Positions 1 to 7,515 of a DNA stretch of 31,823 nt are shown here, piece by piece; the first letter of the stretch is position 1; each line of letters opens with the position of its first letter. The notes under the pieces are model-generated. The model worked only from the letters and a program-made list of their open reading frames with translations. It had not been told where the DNA came from and ran no database searches. The DNA lies in the NCBI GenBank assembly GCA_002344565.1, contig DDTZ01000136.1:1-31823 (forward strand). Direction: 5' to 3'. The stretch comes from Bdellovibrionaceae bacterium UBA2351 (GTDB taxonomy: Bacteria > Bdellovibrionota > Bdellovibrionia > Bdellovibrionales > Bdellovibrionaceae). The translations under genes were made by a program, and so were the position numbers.

Positions 1-719
1 GACCTTCCGTGACTTTGAAAATCACGGCTCAATACATCAAAGTTTTGCGAAAGTGCACTGTGAGCATTTACAAATTGTTTTCTTAGTTCATTTCGCAAAC
101 GATTTAAAACCGAATCAGAATAAATCATCGAACGCACCATCGGATTCACGACATTTTTTCCAATAGCTCGAAGTAGCCCCAGGCCAAACACACCTTCCCA
201 TGATTGAGTCGCATGATCAATTCCATTACGTAATCCTAAGCCCATTTGATAAACCAATAGCATCGACTGCATCGTTTGACGAAGAACGACCATGTCATAA
301 CTCTGATTCAATCTTTCAGGCCAAGACTCAAGTAACCGCTGAAAATAGCGAACTTCAAATTCAACTATTTTTTCAAAAACTTCGCTATTCGGAGTTGCTA
401 TATTCAATGGGTTAATCAATCCAAATTGTTGAATAGCTTTCTGATATTCTTGCATCGTATCAGGCATATGATCCCGCCGAGCTAAGTACTCGTCAAAACT
501 TTGAATTGGAATTTTACGACCACCCAAAACCGCCGATTCTAAGTGATTAATCACGGCGGCCGATTTTTGAAGTTCACTTAGCGACTCGGGCTGCATCAGA
601 AATGACGTCGCCACAAAACGAACGATAGGTTCTTTAGCCCATGCCGATATCGAAACCCCTGCAAAGCAAGGAGTACTAGCCAAAACTAAAAGCAAAATAA
701 GCGTCAAAAAAGATGTCAC
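1..719 (-). CDS. Exported protein of unknown function (C-terminus cut by window edge)
   Basis: A leftward reading frame stays open from about 740 to the first base of the window, so only the N-terminal ~239 residues are present. No ATG lies in frame between the upstream stop (792-794) and the hydrophobic N-terminus. I place the start at GTG 717-719; GTG 738-740 is an alternative giving seven more residues. The protein opens with a hydrophobic stretch (LTLILLLVLAS) ending in PCFA-G, a typical signal peptidase I site, so export to the periplasm or beyond is inferred. The rest is mostly helical-looking with no motif I recognise. It is divergent from the gene at 885, with about 165 bp between them. 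Function unknown. Confidence 0.6.
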   Translation of the reverse strand, partial: MTSFLTLILLLVLASTPCFAGVSISAWAKEPIVRFVATSFLMQPESLSELQKSAAVINHLESAVLGGRKIPIQSFDEYLARRDHMPDTMQEYQKAIQQFGLINPLNIATPNSEVFEKIVEFEVRYFQRLLESWPERLNQSYDMVVLRQTMQSMLLVYQMGLGLRNGIDHATQSWEGVFGLGLLRAIGKNVVNPMVRSMIYSDSVLNRLRNELRKQFVNAHSALSQNFDVLSRDFQSHGR

Positions 720-884
720 GCCTATAAAAACTGCAACCACCTCGCCTATCTCAAAATGAGAATAACCTTCACAGCGCTGAATTATTCGAAGCTATAAATT
801 TTAACACGCAAAAAACGGCACTCTTTACACGAATAGGTGAACGCTATAGACGTTAGGTATTTACATCAGTATAACTAAGCCTCT

Positions 885-1604
885 ATGAAATATTCATCAG
901 CTATTTTTTTAATTTTATTCACTTTGTCGCTATGTACACAGGCCTCTGAATTTGACGAAGATTCGTCTTTTGCTAACACATCGATTCAGAATCCAATCGC
1001 ACAATCGCGCATCGAACTCATCGCCGCCGGAACAACATCAGGCACCCAATTGGGAGTTAGCTATGTTCTAACTCCCAAACTCCTAATTGGGATTGTTTCA
1101 CAGAAGACAAACCATTTAAAGTTTTCTGAAGGTGGCGATCTTGATGCTGGCCAATACTACAAAACGACCTCCGGGTTTTCAGGACAGGCCCTGCTTCTAA
1201 CGGCCAAACTTTTCCTGTCTCAAGAAGGAATCACAAAACGTGGCTGGTTCACATCGGGGCACGCCGGACGTTCATGGGGAAAGTATGAGCTTACTCAAGA
1301 GCGCTATGAACGCGACAACGGCTTTATCGGCAATCAGTTCTTCGGTATCGATAAAAAACTAGCCGACTCGGATAGCCGCTTCCAATCGGCTAACACGGAA
1401 ATCTTTCGTGTGGGTTTGGGCTATTGCGTTCCTTGGACTGACGGCAATCTGCTTAAAGGCGTCTCTGTGCAGATCCAAGCCGGCGCCGAAACTAACTCCT
1501 TACCGGAGAACTTACCCCTATCAAACAAATTTGGAACCCAGGACGTCGGCGCCGACACAAAGAAAACTGTATTCGCTGAGATCGCATTAGGGGCATATTT
1601 TTAA
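885..1604 (+). CDS. Predicted outer-membrane beta-barrel-type protein
   Basis: This 239-residue protein starts with a clear signal peptide (MKYSSAIFLILFTLSLC then TQAS, cleavage probably near residue 21). The mature part has alternating short strands with glycines and aromatics and ends in ...EIALGAYF, a terminal aromatic as in many outer membrane barrel proteins that use the BAM signal. Outer membrane location is therefore inferred; the function is not known. No good Shine-Dalgarno sequence precedes the ATG. A TAGACG/TATAAC pair with 17-bp spacing (847-875) sits so close to the start that it would give a nearly leaderless mRNA, so it is only a possibility. The gene stands alone before the yceD-rpmF-fab cluster. 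Confidence 0.6.
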   Translation: MKYSSAIFLILFTLSLCTQASEFDEDSSFANTSIQNPIAQSRIELIAAGTTSGTQLGVSYVLTPKLLIGIVSQKTNHLKFSEGGDLDAGQYYKTTSGFSGQALLLTAKLFLSQEGITKRGWFTSGHAGRSWGKYELTQERYERDNGFIGNQFFGIDKKLADSDSRFQSANTEIFRVGLGYCVPWTDGNLLKGVSVQIQAGAETNSLPENLPLSNKFGTQDVGADTKKTVFAEIALGAYF

Positions 1605-1679
1605 GCCAAAAATATGTAATTTAGTGAAACTGACCAAAACTCATTGACCCTGGACGACTGTAAATTTAGGACATGTACC

Positions 1680-2240
1680 ATGATTATCAATCTTGCTGAA
1701 ATCCCTGAAGAGGGCCGAAATTACGAATATACGACCGAATCAGGCGAAGTCACAGCCGCCTTGTCTGATCTTATTGGCGAAAATAAATACGTGACTCAGT
1801 TTTTTATCCGCCCGCTTAACACACGTGACTTCTCATTGACTGGTTCGCTCAAAACTAAATCTAGAGAGCTGTGCTCCTACTGCGGTCAAAAAATCCAGTT
1901 TCCAGTTAACGTAAAATTCAATGAAATTTTAATTCCACCCCAAGAGATGACCCGGGACGGCCACTACGCTAAACCGAACCATTTCTCTGAAAATGAGACC
2001 GAAGGGCCTCAGAGCTTTGAGTATTCGGCCGGGATGAAACTTAATATCGGAGACTACTTGCATGAGGCCATCGCTTTAGAAGTGCCTTATAACCCAGCAC
2101 CAGAGATCAACGCCAAGGGCGACTGCTCTGATTGTGGGCTAAATGTTCAAAATCTGCTTAAAACTTACGAAGAAAAACCATCAGCCATGGAAGAAACAAA
2201 TCCGTTTGCTGTTTTAAAAGGCTTGAAGATCACTCAGTAA
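1680..2240 (+). CDS. yceD: YceD/DUF177-family protein upstream of rpmF
   Basis: A 186-residue protein of the DUF177 (YceD) family, which in many bacteria is encoded directly upstream of rpmF and has been linked to 23S rRNA accumulation and ribosome assembly. Two cysteine pairs, C65-x2-C68 (CSYC) and C149-x2-C152 (CSDC), look like a zinc-knuckle arrangement typical of the metal-binding branch of this family. The start is ATG 1680, because TTTAGGA at 1665-1671 gives a Shine-Dalgarno at normal distance. An in-frame TTG at 1644 would only add 12 unconserved residues. About 110 bp separate it from rpmF. The family call rests mainly on position and the cysteine pattern. Confidence 0.75.
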   Translation: MIINLAEIPEEGRNYEYTTESGEVTAALSDLIGENKYVTQFFIRPLNTRDFSLTGSLKTKSRELCSYCGQKIQFPVNVKFNEILIPPQEMTRDGHYAKPNHFSENETEGPQSFEYSAGMKLNIGDYLHEAIALEVPYNPAPEINAKGDCSDCGLNVQNLLKTYEEKPSAMEETNPFAVLKGLKITQ

Positions 2241-2353
2241 GTTTTACGCACCCTGACCAAACCACAATATCAAAGATTGATTTTTTAGTGAAATTAAGGA
2301 ATTAATTCGTCTTTAATTATTTAATAATACGATCCGTTATTTAAGGAGCTACC

Positions 2354-2569
2354 ATGCCTACACCGAAGAAGAAAACCTCACGCTCACGCCGCGACATGAG
2401 ACGTTCACACGATTCTCTAGAAATTCCAGCTATTGGTTTTGACAAAAAAATGGGAGAATTCCACGCTCCTCACCGCGCTTACAAATCAACTGACGGTGCG
2501 TTTTACTACCGTGGTAAAGAAATCATCCCTGCTAAAGTTAAGAAACAAGCTGAAGAAACTGCTGAGTAA
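2354..2569 (+). CDS. rpmF: 50S ribosomal protein L32
   Basis: A 71-residue basic protein with the hallmark L32 N-terminus (MPTPKKKTSRSRRDMRRSHD) followed by an APHRAYKSTDGAFYYRGKEI-like segment. It is a small component of the large ribosomal subunit. It has no cysteines, so it is the zinc-free form rather than the four-cysteine form. The ATG is preceded by a strong AAGGAG at 2343-2348. The 113-bp leader upstream is AT-rich and holds a 10-bp palindrome GAATTAATTC (2299-2308); no clear promoter could be defined there. fabH follows after 25 bp, the classic rpmF-fab linkage, except that plsX is missing from between them. Confidence 0.95.
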   Translation: MPTPKKKTSRSRRDMRRSHDSLEIPAIGFDKKMGEFHAPHRAYKSTDGAFYYRGKEIIPAKVKKQAEETAE

Positions 2570-2594
2570 TATCAGCAGATAAAGCGAGGCATCC

Positions 2595-3590
2595 ATGGTT
2601 GGAGAGTTTAGATCCAAAGTAGCAGGAATCGGCTCATACCTTCCTGAAAAAGTTCTTACTAATTTCGATTTAGAAAAAATGGTTGATACGAACAACGATT
2701 GGATCGTTGAACGTACCGGCATCAAACACCGCCACATCGCTGCCGACGGCGTCGGTACCAGCGATTTGGCTTACGAAGCCACTCTTAAAGCTTTAAAAAT
2801 GTCCGGCTTATCTGCGCACGATCTTGATATGATCATTGTCTGCACAGTAAGTCCTGACCAGGTTATGCCATCTACGGCCTGCGTGCTACAGAGTAAGCTT
2901 GGCTGTCGTAACATCATGGCGTTCGATTTATCGGCGGCATGTTCAGGTTTTGTATACGGTTTATCCGTAGCGGATCAATTCATCCGCACAGGCATGTACA
3001 AAAACATTCTGGTTGTGGGCGGCGAAGTTCTTCACCCCTTTGTAAATTATGAAGACCGTGAAACTTGCATTCTTTTCGGCGACGCTGCCGGAGCATGGAT
3101 TGTTTCTCGCACAGAAAAAAATGACCCTAATATTATTATGAGTTCGCACCTTCACGCCGACGGAAATTTAGGAGAACTTTTCGTACTTCCGGCGGGTGGA
3201 TCAAAAATCCCATTCAGTCAGGACGTTCTAAACAATAAAACTCAATATGTACGTATGAAAGGTCGCGAGATATTTAAAAATGCGGTTCGCACAATGACGG
3301 AATGCTGTCACGAGGCACTTCGTGCAAATAACGTTAACCCGTCTGAGGTTGATTGGTTAGTTCCGCACCAAGCGAACTTACGTATTTTAGAAAGTGTCGC
3401 GAGTCACTTTGAGTTCCCTACTGAAAAAGTAGTGGTGAGCTTACATGAAACAGGCAATACGTCAGCAGCCAGCATTCCAGTTGCATTTGATATGGCTTTC
3501 CAGGAAGGAAAAATTAAGCGCGGCCAGCTAATTCTATTAGCGGCGTTTGGCGCCGGCTTAACATCAGGCAGTTTACTACTTAGATTTTAA
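2595..3590 (+). CDS. fabH: 3-oxoacyl-[ACP] synthase III (KAS III)
   Basis: FabH condenses acetyl-CoA (or a branched starter) with malonyl-ACP to begin type II fatty acid synthesis in the cytoplasm. The 331-residue length is standard. The catalytic triad is visible: C116 in DLSAACSGFVYG, H258 in VPHQAN and N288 in ETGNTSA. The glycine-rich tail AAFGAGLTSGSLLLRF is typical of the family. The ATG follows GCGAGG at 2583-2588. The gene is 25 bp after rpmF, and its downstream gap to fabD holds a pair of palindromes (3595-3629) that could influence read-through or regulation. Confidence 0.96.
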   Translation: MVGEFRSKVAGIGSYLPEKVLTNFDLEKMVDTNNDWIVERTGIKHRHIAADGVGTSDLAYEATLKALKMSGLSAHDLDMIIVCTVSPDQVMPSTACVLQSKLGCRNIMAFDLSAACSGFVYGLSVADQFIRTGMYKNILVVGGEVLHPFVNYEDRETCILFGDAAGAWIVSRTEKNDPNIIMSSHLHADGNLGELFVLPAGGSKIPFSQDVLNNKTQYVRMKGREIFKNAVRTMTECCHEALRANNVNPSEVDWLVPHQANLRILESVASHFEFPTEKVVVSLHETGNTSAASIPVAFDMAFQEGKIKRGQLILLAAFGAGLTSGSLLLRF

Positions 3591-3594
3591 TTTA

Positions 3595-3629
3595 AATTTA
3601 GCTAAAGAAAATTGCTCTTTAGCTAAATT
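3595..3629 (+). promoter_or_regulatory. Tandem palindromes / 14-bp perfect hairpin between fabH and fabD
   Basis: The decamer TTTAGCTAAA, itself a perfect palindrome, occurs twice (3597-3606 and 3618-3627), exactly 21 bp or two helical turns apart. Because each half is palindromic, the whole also forms a 14-bp perfect inverted repeat (3595-3608 with 3616-3629) around a 7-base loop. No U-tract follows, so it is a poor intrinsic terminator. It fits either a double operator for a dimeric regulator or an RNA hairpin at the fabH/fabD boundary. I found no other exact copy of the decamer in the window. The structure is certain; the role is inferred. Confidence 0.5.
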
Positions 3630-3653
3630 AAGATTCTAAAAAAGGACTTTACG

Positions 3654-4607
3654 GTGGTTTTATTATTTCCAGGACAAGGAAGCCAAGCCCCTAAAATGGG
3701 CGCTTACCTTTATGAAAATTTCCCAACATTCAAAAACACTTTAGCTGAAGCATCCGAAGCGATCAGCTTAGATTTAAAAAAGCTAATCTATGACGGCACA
3801 GAGACAGATCTGGCCTTAACAGCAAATACCCAGCCCGCTTTATTAAGCGTATCGGTGGGGACATTTCGCGTGTTGAAAGAAAATACGTCATTAAAAATTG
3901 AAGCAGCAGCCGGTCACTCGATTGGTGAATACGCAGCGCTTGTTGCAGCCGGCGTGATGGACTTCTCAACCGCAATGAAAGCAGTTCGCCTTCGTGGTGA
4001 AGCGATGCAATCAGCAGTTCCTGTGGGCGAAGGCGGTATGGTTGCGGTTCTTGGATTAGAACCCGATCAAGTGACTTGGTTATGCGAATGGGCAGAAAAC
4101 GAATCTGGTTTCAAACCACTTTCCCCTGCTAATTTCAACAGCCCAGGGCAAATCGTAATCAGTGGCTCTATGAAATGTATCGACTGGTTAAAAATAAATT
4201 TCAAAGCGGAATTAATTCCCGGCTCTCCGAAACGGGCGAAATTAATTCCATTGAATGTTTCGGCTCCTTTTCACTGCAGTATGATGAAACCAGCTCAGGA
4301 AAAAATGAATCAATTCCTTAGTGGCGTCACATTTAACAAACCCCTGTTTCCAATTATCCAAAACTTCAACGCACAGTTAGTGGACAATCCAACAGAATTA
4401 AAACAGAACTTAGTTCAACAGGTTTCCGCTCCCGTGCTATGGACTCAAACGATGAAACTAATGGAATCGAAATCGTGGATGACTGGCATTGAATGCGGCC
4501 ATGGCTCTGTCGTAAAAGGGTTGTTCAAAAAAATGGAAAATCCAAACTTCAAAATCCTAAGTTCACAAACTCAAGAAGACATAGATTTAATTAAAACCCA
4601 AAACTAA
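3654..4607 (+). CDS. fabD: Malonyl-CoA:ACP transacylase
   Basis: FabD moves the malonyl group from CoA to ACP, providing the extender unit for FabH and FabF. The 317-residue protein has the N-terminal LLFPGQGSQ motif, the nucleophile S89 in GHSIGEYAAL, R114 in RLRG for the malonyl carboxylate and H207 in SAPFHC. The start is GTG 3654, because a strong AAAAAAGGAC lies just upstream and the VLLFPGQGSQ motif begins immediately after it; no ATG fits. It is followed 11 bp later by fabG. Confidence 0.95.
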   Translation: MVLLFPGQGSQAPKMGAYLYENFPTFKNTLAEASEAISLDLKKLIYDGTETDLALTANTQPALLSVSVGTFRVLKENTSLKIEAAAGHSIGEYAALVAAGVMDFSTAMKAVRLRGEAMQSAVPVGEGGMVAVLGLEPDQVTWLCEWAENESGFKPLSPANFNSPGQIVISGSMKCIDWLKINFKAELIPGSPKRAKLIPLNVSAPFHCSMMKPAQEKMNQFLSGVTFNKPLFPIIQNFNAQLVDNPTELKQNLVQQVSAPVLWTQTMKLMESKSWMTGIECGHGSVVKGLFKKMENPNFKILSSQTQEDIDLIKTQN

Positions 4608-4618
4608 GGACGTACTCG

Positions 4619-5356
4619 ATGTTGTCTGGTAAAAAAATTTTAGTCACTGGCGGCAGCCGCGGTATCGGCGCCGAAATCGTAAAATCATTGGCAGAAGCGG
4701 GCGCGCAGGTCGCATTCACCTATAGTTCAAACCAAGCGTCAGCTCAGAAAATACTAGAAACACTTCCGGGTCAAGGCCATCGTATTTTAGCGATGAACGT
4801 TGCTGATGAAGCTTCGGTGAATAACGCTTTAGAAACATTAATGACTGATTGGAAAGAATTCGATGGCCTAGTTAATAATGCCGGCATCACTAAAGATGGT
4901 TTACTAATGCGAATGAAATCTGAAGACTTTGATTCAGTGATCAATACAAATTTAAAAGGCACGTTCTATTTAACCAAAGCCATAACAAAAATCATGATGA
5001 AGGCGCGCAAAGGCTCTGTTGTTCAAATCACAAGCGTTATTGGACAAACTGGAAACGCTGGGCAGGCCAATTATGCGGCTTCAAAAGCAGGCGTTGTTGC
5101 GTTTTCAAAATCAGTTGCTTTAGAACTTGGTTCACGTGGCGTACGCGTAAACTGCGTGGCGCCCGGCTTTATCGAAACAGATATGACGGAAGTGCTCTCA
5201 GATGATGTGAAACAGAAGATTATGGACAAGATCCCTTTACAACGTATGGGATCGTCTAAAGACGTAGCTGACGCTGTAAAATTTCTACTGAGCGACCAAA
5301 GTGCTTACATTACAGGCCATACTTTAAGCGTTAATGGCGGAATGTTTATGGAGTAA
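4619..5356 (+). CDS. fabG: 3-oxoacyl-[ACP] reductase
   Basis: A short-chain dehydrogenase/reductase of 245 residues that reduces 3-ketoacyl-ACP with NADPH during elongation. The TGGSRGIG cofactor loop is at residues 10-17, NNAGI at 86-90, and the catalytic set N111, S139, Y152 and K156 (NYAASKAG) is intact. The C-terminal GHTLSVNGGMFME ending is standard for FabG. The ATG follows AAGGA at 4607-4611. About 140 bp then separate it from acpP, enough room for a separate acpP promoter. Confidence 0.96.
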   Translation: MLSGKKILVTGGSRGIGAEIVKSLAEAGAQVAFTYSSNQASAQKILETLPGQGHRILAMNVADEASVNNALETLMTDWKEFDGLVNNAGITKDGLLMRMKSEDFDSVINTNLKGTFYLTKAITKIMMKARKGSVVQITSVIGQTGNAGQANYAASKAGVVAFSKSVALELGSRGVRVNCVAPGFIETDMTEVLSDDVKQKIMDKIPLQRMGSSKDVADAVKFLLSDQSAYITGHTLSVNGGMFME

Positions 5357-5414
5357 AAACTTAGGCGATTTTTTTTGCTATTTTTCGCTTGAGTTAAAGC
5401 CTAAATCGTTTATT

Positions 5415-5442
5415 TTGATTACGTTTATAAAATTAATAGAGT
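5415..5442 (+). promoter_or_regulatory. Candidate promoter for acpP
   Basis: TTGATT (5415-5420) and TAGAGT (5437-5442) are spaced by 16 bp in the gap between fabG and acpP, and would leave a leader of about 25-50 bases with the acpP ribosome binding sites. A second weaker pair (TTGAGT with TATTTT) lies upstream. ACP is usually needed in far greater amount than the Fab enzymes, so an internal promoter makes sense, but the match is only moderate. Confidence 0.3.
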
Positions 5443-5497
5443 AACCAATTTTTCAAAAAGAAAGGAATTTACTATGGATTTACAAAAGGAGTCTAAC

Positions 5498-5734
5498 ATG
5501 TCACTAAGTCCAAAAATTAAAGATATCATCGTTGAGCAATTGAGCGTTGATCCGGAGAAAGTTAAACCAGAAGCTTCATTCATCGACGATTTAGGTGCAG
5601 ACAGCTTGGACATCGTTGAACTTGTTATGGCAATGGAAGAAGAATTCGACATCGAAATCCCTGATGAAGATGCTGAAAAATTAAAAACAGTTCAAGACGT
5701 TACAAAATACTTAGAGACTAAAGGCAAAATCTAA
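5498..5734 (+). CDS. acpP: Acyl carrier protein
   Basis: A 78-residue acidic four-helix carrier protein. S36 in GADSLDIVEL is the site for the 4'-phosphopantetheine arm that carries growing acyl chains between the Fab enzymes. I chose ATG 5498 because AAAGGAG lies at ideal spacing upstream and the length matches the family (77-80 residues). An in-frame ATG at 5474, also with its own AAAGGA, would add eight residues (MDLQKESN); those eight codons contain the Shine-Dalgarno of the shorter form. fabF starts 4 bp after the stop, suggesting translational coupling. Confidence 0.95.
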   Translation: MSLSPKIKDIIVEQLSVDPEKVKPEASFIDDLGADSLDIVELVMAMEEEFDIEIPDEDAEKLKTVQDVTKYLETKGKI

Positions 5735-5738
5735 TTTT

Positions 5739-7007
5739 ATGCCTACCAATTTCGAGAGACCGTCACAGCCACAACGTCGAGTTGTGGTGACTGGGATTGG
5801 GCTTGTAAGCCCGCTAGGTAACACCCTAGAAGAGTCATGGAAAGCGTTATTGAAAGGTCAAAGCGGTATTACTCAAATTACAAAATTTGATACGACTGCT
5901 TTTTCAACTAAGATAGCTGGCGAAGTAAAAGGGTTTAATCCTGATCTTTACATCGAGAAAAAAGAGCAAAAGAAAATGGATACTTTCATCCATTACTCTA
6001 TGGCCTGTTCTAAAATGGCTCTCGAAATGGCTAATATAAAATTAACCGAAGAACAGCTCCTGAACACAGGAGCGTTCATTGGTGTCGGCATCGGCGGACT
6101 TCCGATGATCGAAGAACAATTAGAAAAATTAAGAACACGCGGCCCAAACCGCATTTCCCCGTTCTTCATTCCTGGCGTAATCACAAACTTGGCAGCCGGA
6201 CAAGTATCTATCGAACTCGGTCTTAAAGGACCAAACTATGCCATCACCAGCGCGTGTGCTACGGGCGTTCATTCTATCGGTGAAGCATTTAACTACATTC
6301 GCTACGGCCGTGCAGACTATATGTTAGCTGGCGGTGTGGAAGCGACAGTCTGCCCATCTGCTATTGGTGGCTTCTCAGCCATGCGAGCGATGTCAGAACG
6401 TAACGACGCACCAGAACGAGCGTCTCGCCCATTTGATAAAGACCGTGATGGTTTTGTTCTAGGTGAAGGCGGCGCCGTATTTTTCCTTGAAACATTAGAG
6501 AGCGCAACAAAACGTGGCGCAAATATTTTAGCTGAAGTATCGGGTTATGGCGCTTCATCTGACGCTTACCATTTTACTAGCCCAGCTCCTGAAGGAGAAG
6601 GCGGTCGTCGCGCGATGGCGGGAGCCATCAAAGACGCTGGTCTTAAACCAGAAGACATCAAACACGTTAACGCTCATGCGACGTCAACTCCGATTGGTGA
6701 CGGTTTAGAAACTAAAGCGATGAAAAACTTGTTTGGTGACCACGCAAAAAACCTATGGGTATCTGGAACTAAGTCTATGACCGGCCATTTACTGGGGGCT
6801 GCGGGTGCAATTGAAAGCGCTTGGACTATTTTAGCTCTACGCGATCAAATCGTTCCACCCACAATCAATTTAGAAAATCCAAGTGAAGATTGCGACTTAG
6901 ATTATGTTCCTAACCAAGCACGTGATGGTAAATTCCAGCACGCTCTAAACAACAGCTTTGGTTTCGGCGGCACCAACGGTTCCATCATCTTTTCAAAATT
7001 AGAGTAG
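5739..7007 (+). CDS. fabF: 3-oxoacyl-[ACP] synthase II (KAS II)
   Basis: FabF condenses acyl-ACP with malonyl-ACP in each elongation cycle. The 422-residue protein has the Cys-His-His triad C173 (TSACATGVHSIGEA), H313 (NAHATSTP) and H350 (SMTGHLLGAAG), and ends with the NNSFGFGGTNGSIIF signature. About ten polar residues precede the conserved RRVVVTGIGLVSPLG start, slightly longer than usual. The ATG lies 4 bp after acpP and lacks a strong Shine-Dalgarno, so coupling to acpP translation is likely. rpiB follows after only 3 bp. Confidence 0.96.
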   Translation: MPTNFERPSQPQRRVVVTGIGLVSPLGNTLEESWKALLKGQSGITQITKFDTTAFSTKIAGEVKGFNPDLYIEKKEQKKMDTFIHYSMACSKMALEMANIKLTEEQLLNTGAFIGVGIGGLPMIEEQLEKLRTRGPNRISPFFIPGVITNLAAGQVSIELGLKGPNYAITSACATGVHSIGEAFNYIRYGRADYMLAGGVEATVCPSAIGGFSAMRAMSERNDAPERASRPFDKDRDGFVLGEGGAVFFLETLESATKRGANILAEVSGYGASSDAYHFTSPAPEGEGGRRAMAGAIKDAGLKPEDIKHVNAHATSTPIGDGLETKAMKNLFGDHAKNLWVSGTKSMTGHLLGAAGAIESAWTILALRDQIVPPTINLENPSEDCDLDYVPNQARDGKFQHALNNSFGFGGTNGSIIFSKLE

Positions 7008-7010
7008 GCT

Positions 7011-7484
7011 ATGAAAATATACATTGGTTCAGATCACGGTGGCTTCGACTTAAAACAACAGCTACTGGGATCTTTACCAGCGTTAGGCTCATCTTTAGAA
7101 TTCAAAGACTTAGGCTGCTACACTAATGAATCCGTTAACTATCCAGACTTAGCAAAGCTCGTCTGCGAAAGCGTTTTAGACGATTATAAGAAAATCCCAA
7201 ATGTAGTAGCCAGCGAAGATGCGCATGCTTATGGATCTTTAGGCATTTTATTCTGCGGTTCTGGCCAAGGCATGGCTATGAAGGCGAACAAATACCCACA
7301 CATCCGCGCCGCTCTTTGCTGGAACCCCGAAATTGCGACTCTAGCAAGGGAACATAACAATGCGAACATTTTATGTTTGCCCGGTCGTTACATCAATTCC
7401 CCTGTCGCACTTGAAATGATAAAGATATTTGTAACGACCCCGTTTGCAAAAGGTCGTCACTCGGTTCGTGTAGAGAAAATCTAA
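7011..7484 (+). CDS. rpiB: Ribose-5-phosphate isomerase B / LacAB-family isomerase
   Basis: RpiB interconverts ribulose 5-phosphate and ribose 5-phosphate in the pentose phosphate pathway. The N-terminal MKIYIGSDHGGFDLK motif, the catalytic cysteine C82 in FCGSGQGMAMKANK and H115 in AREHNNANIL are visible, and the protein ends in GRHSVRVEKI as usual. At 157 residues it is a little longer than typical, with extra sequence at about residues 60-75 (KIPNVVASEDAHAYG) just before the catalytic cysteine strand. It sits 3 bp after fabF and 31 bp before glyA, apparently in the same transcript. Confidence 0.88.
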   Translation: MKIYIGSDHGGFDLKQQLLGSLPALGSSLEFKDLGCYTNESVNYPDLAKLVCESVLDDYKKIPNVVASEDAHAYGSLGILFCGSGQGMAMKANKYPHIRAALCWNPEIATLAREHNNANILCLPGRYINSPVALEMIKIFVTTPFAKGRHSVRVEKI

Positions 7485-7515
7485 CAACCCATCTAAAATA
7501 CACCAGGAGGCCGCT

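Noticed and set aside
200..415. 71-residue plus-strand frame
   Set aside because: It lies opposite the leftward exported-protein gene and has no ribosome binding site or recognisable content.
5357..5400. T-rich stretch with TTAGGC/GCCTAA after fabG as an intrinsic terminator
   Set aside because: The stem is short and the T-run lies inside the loop rather than after the stem.
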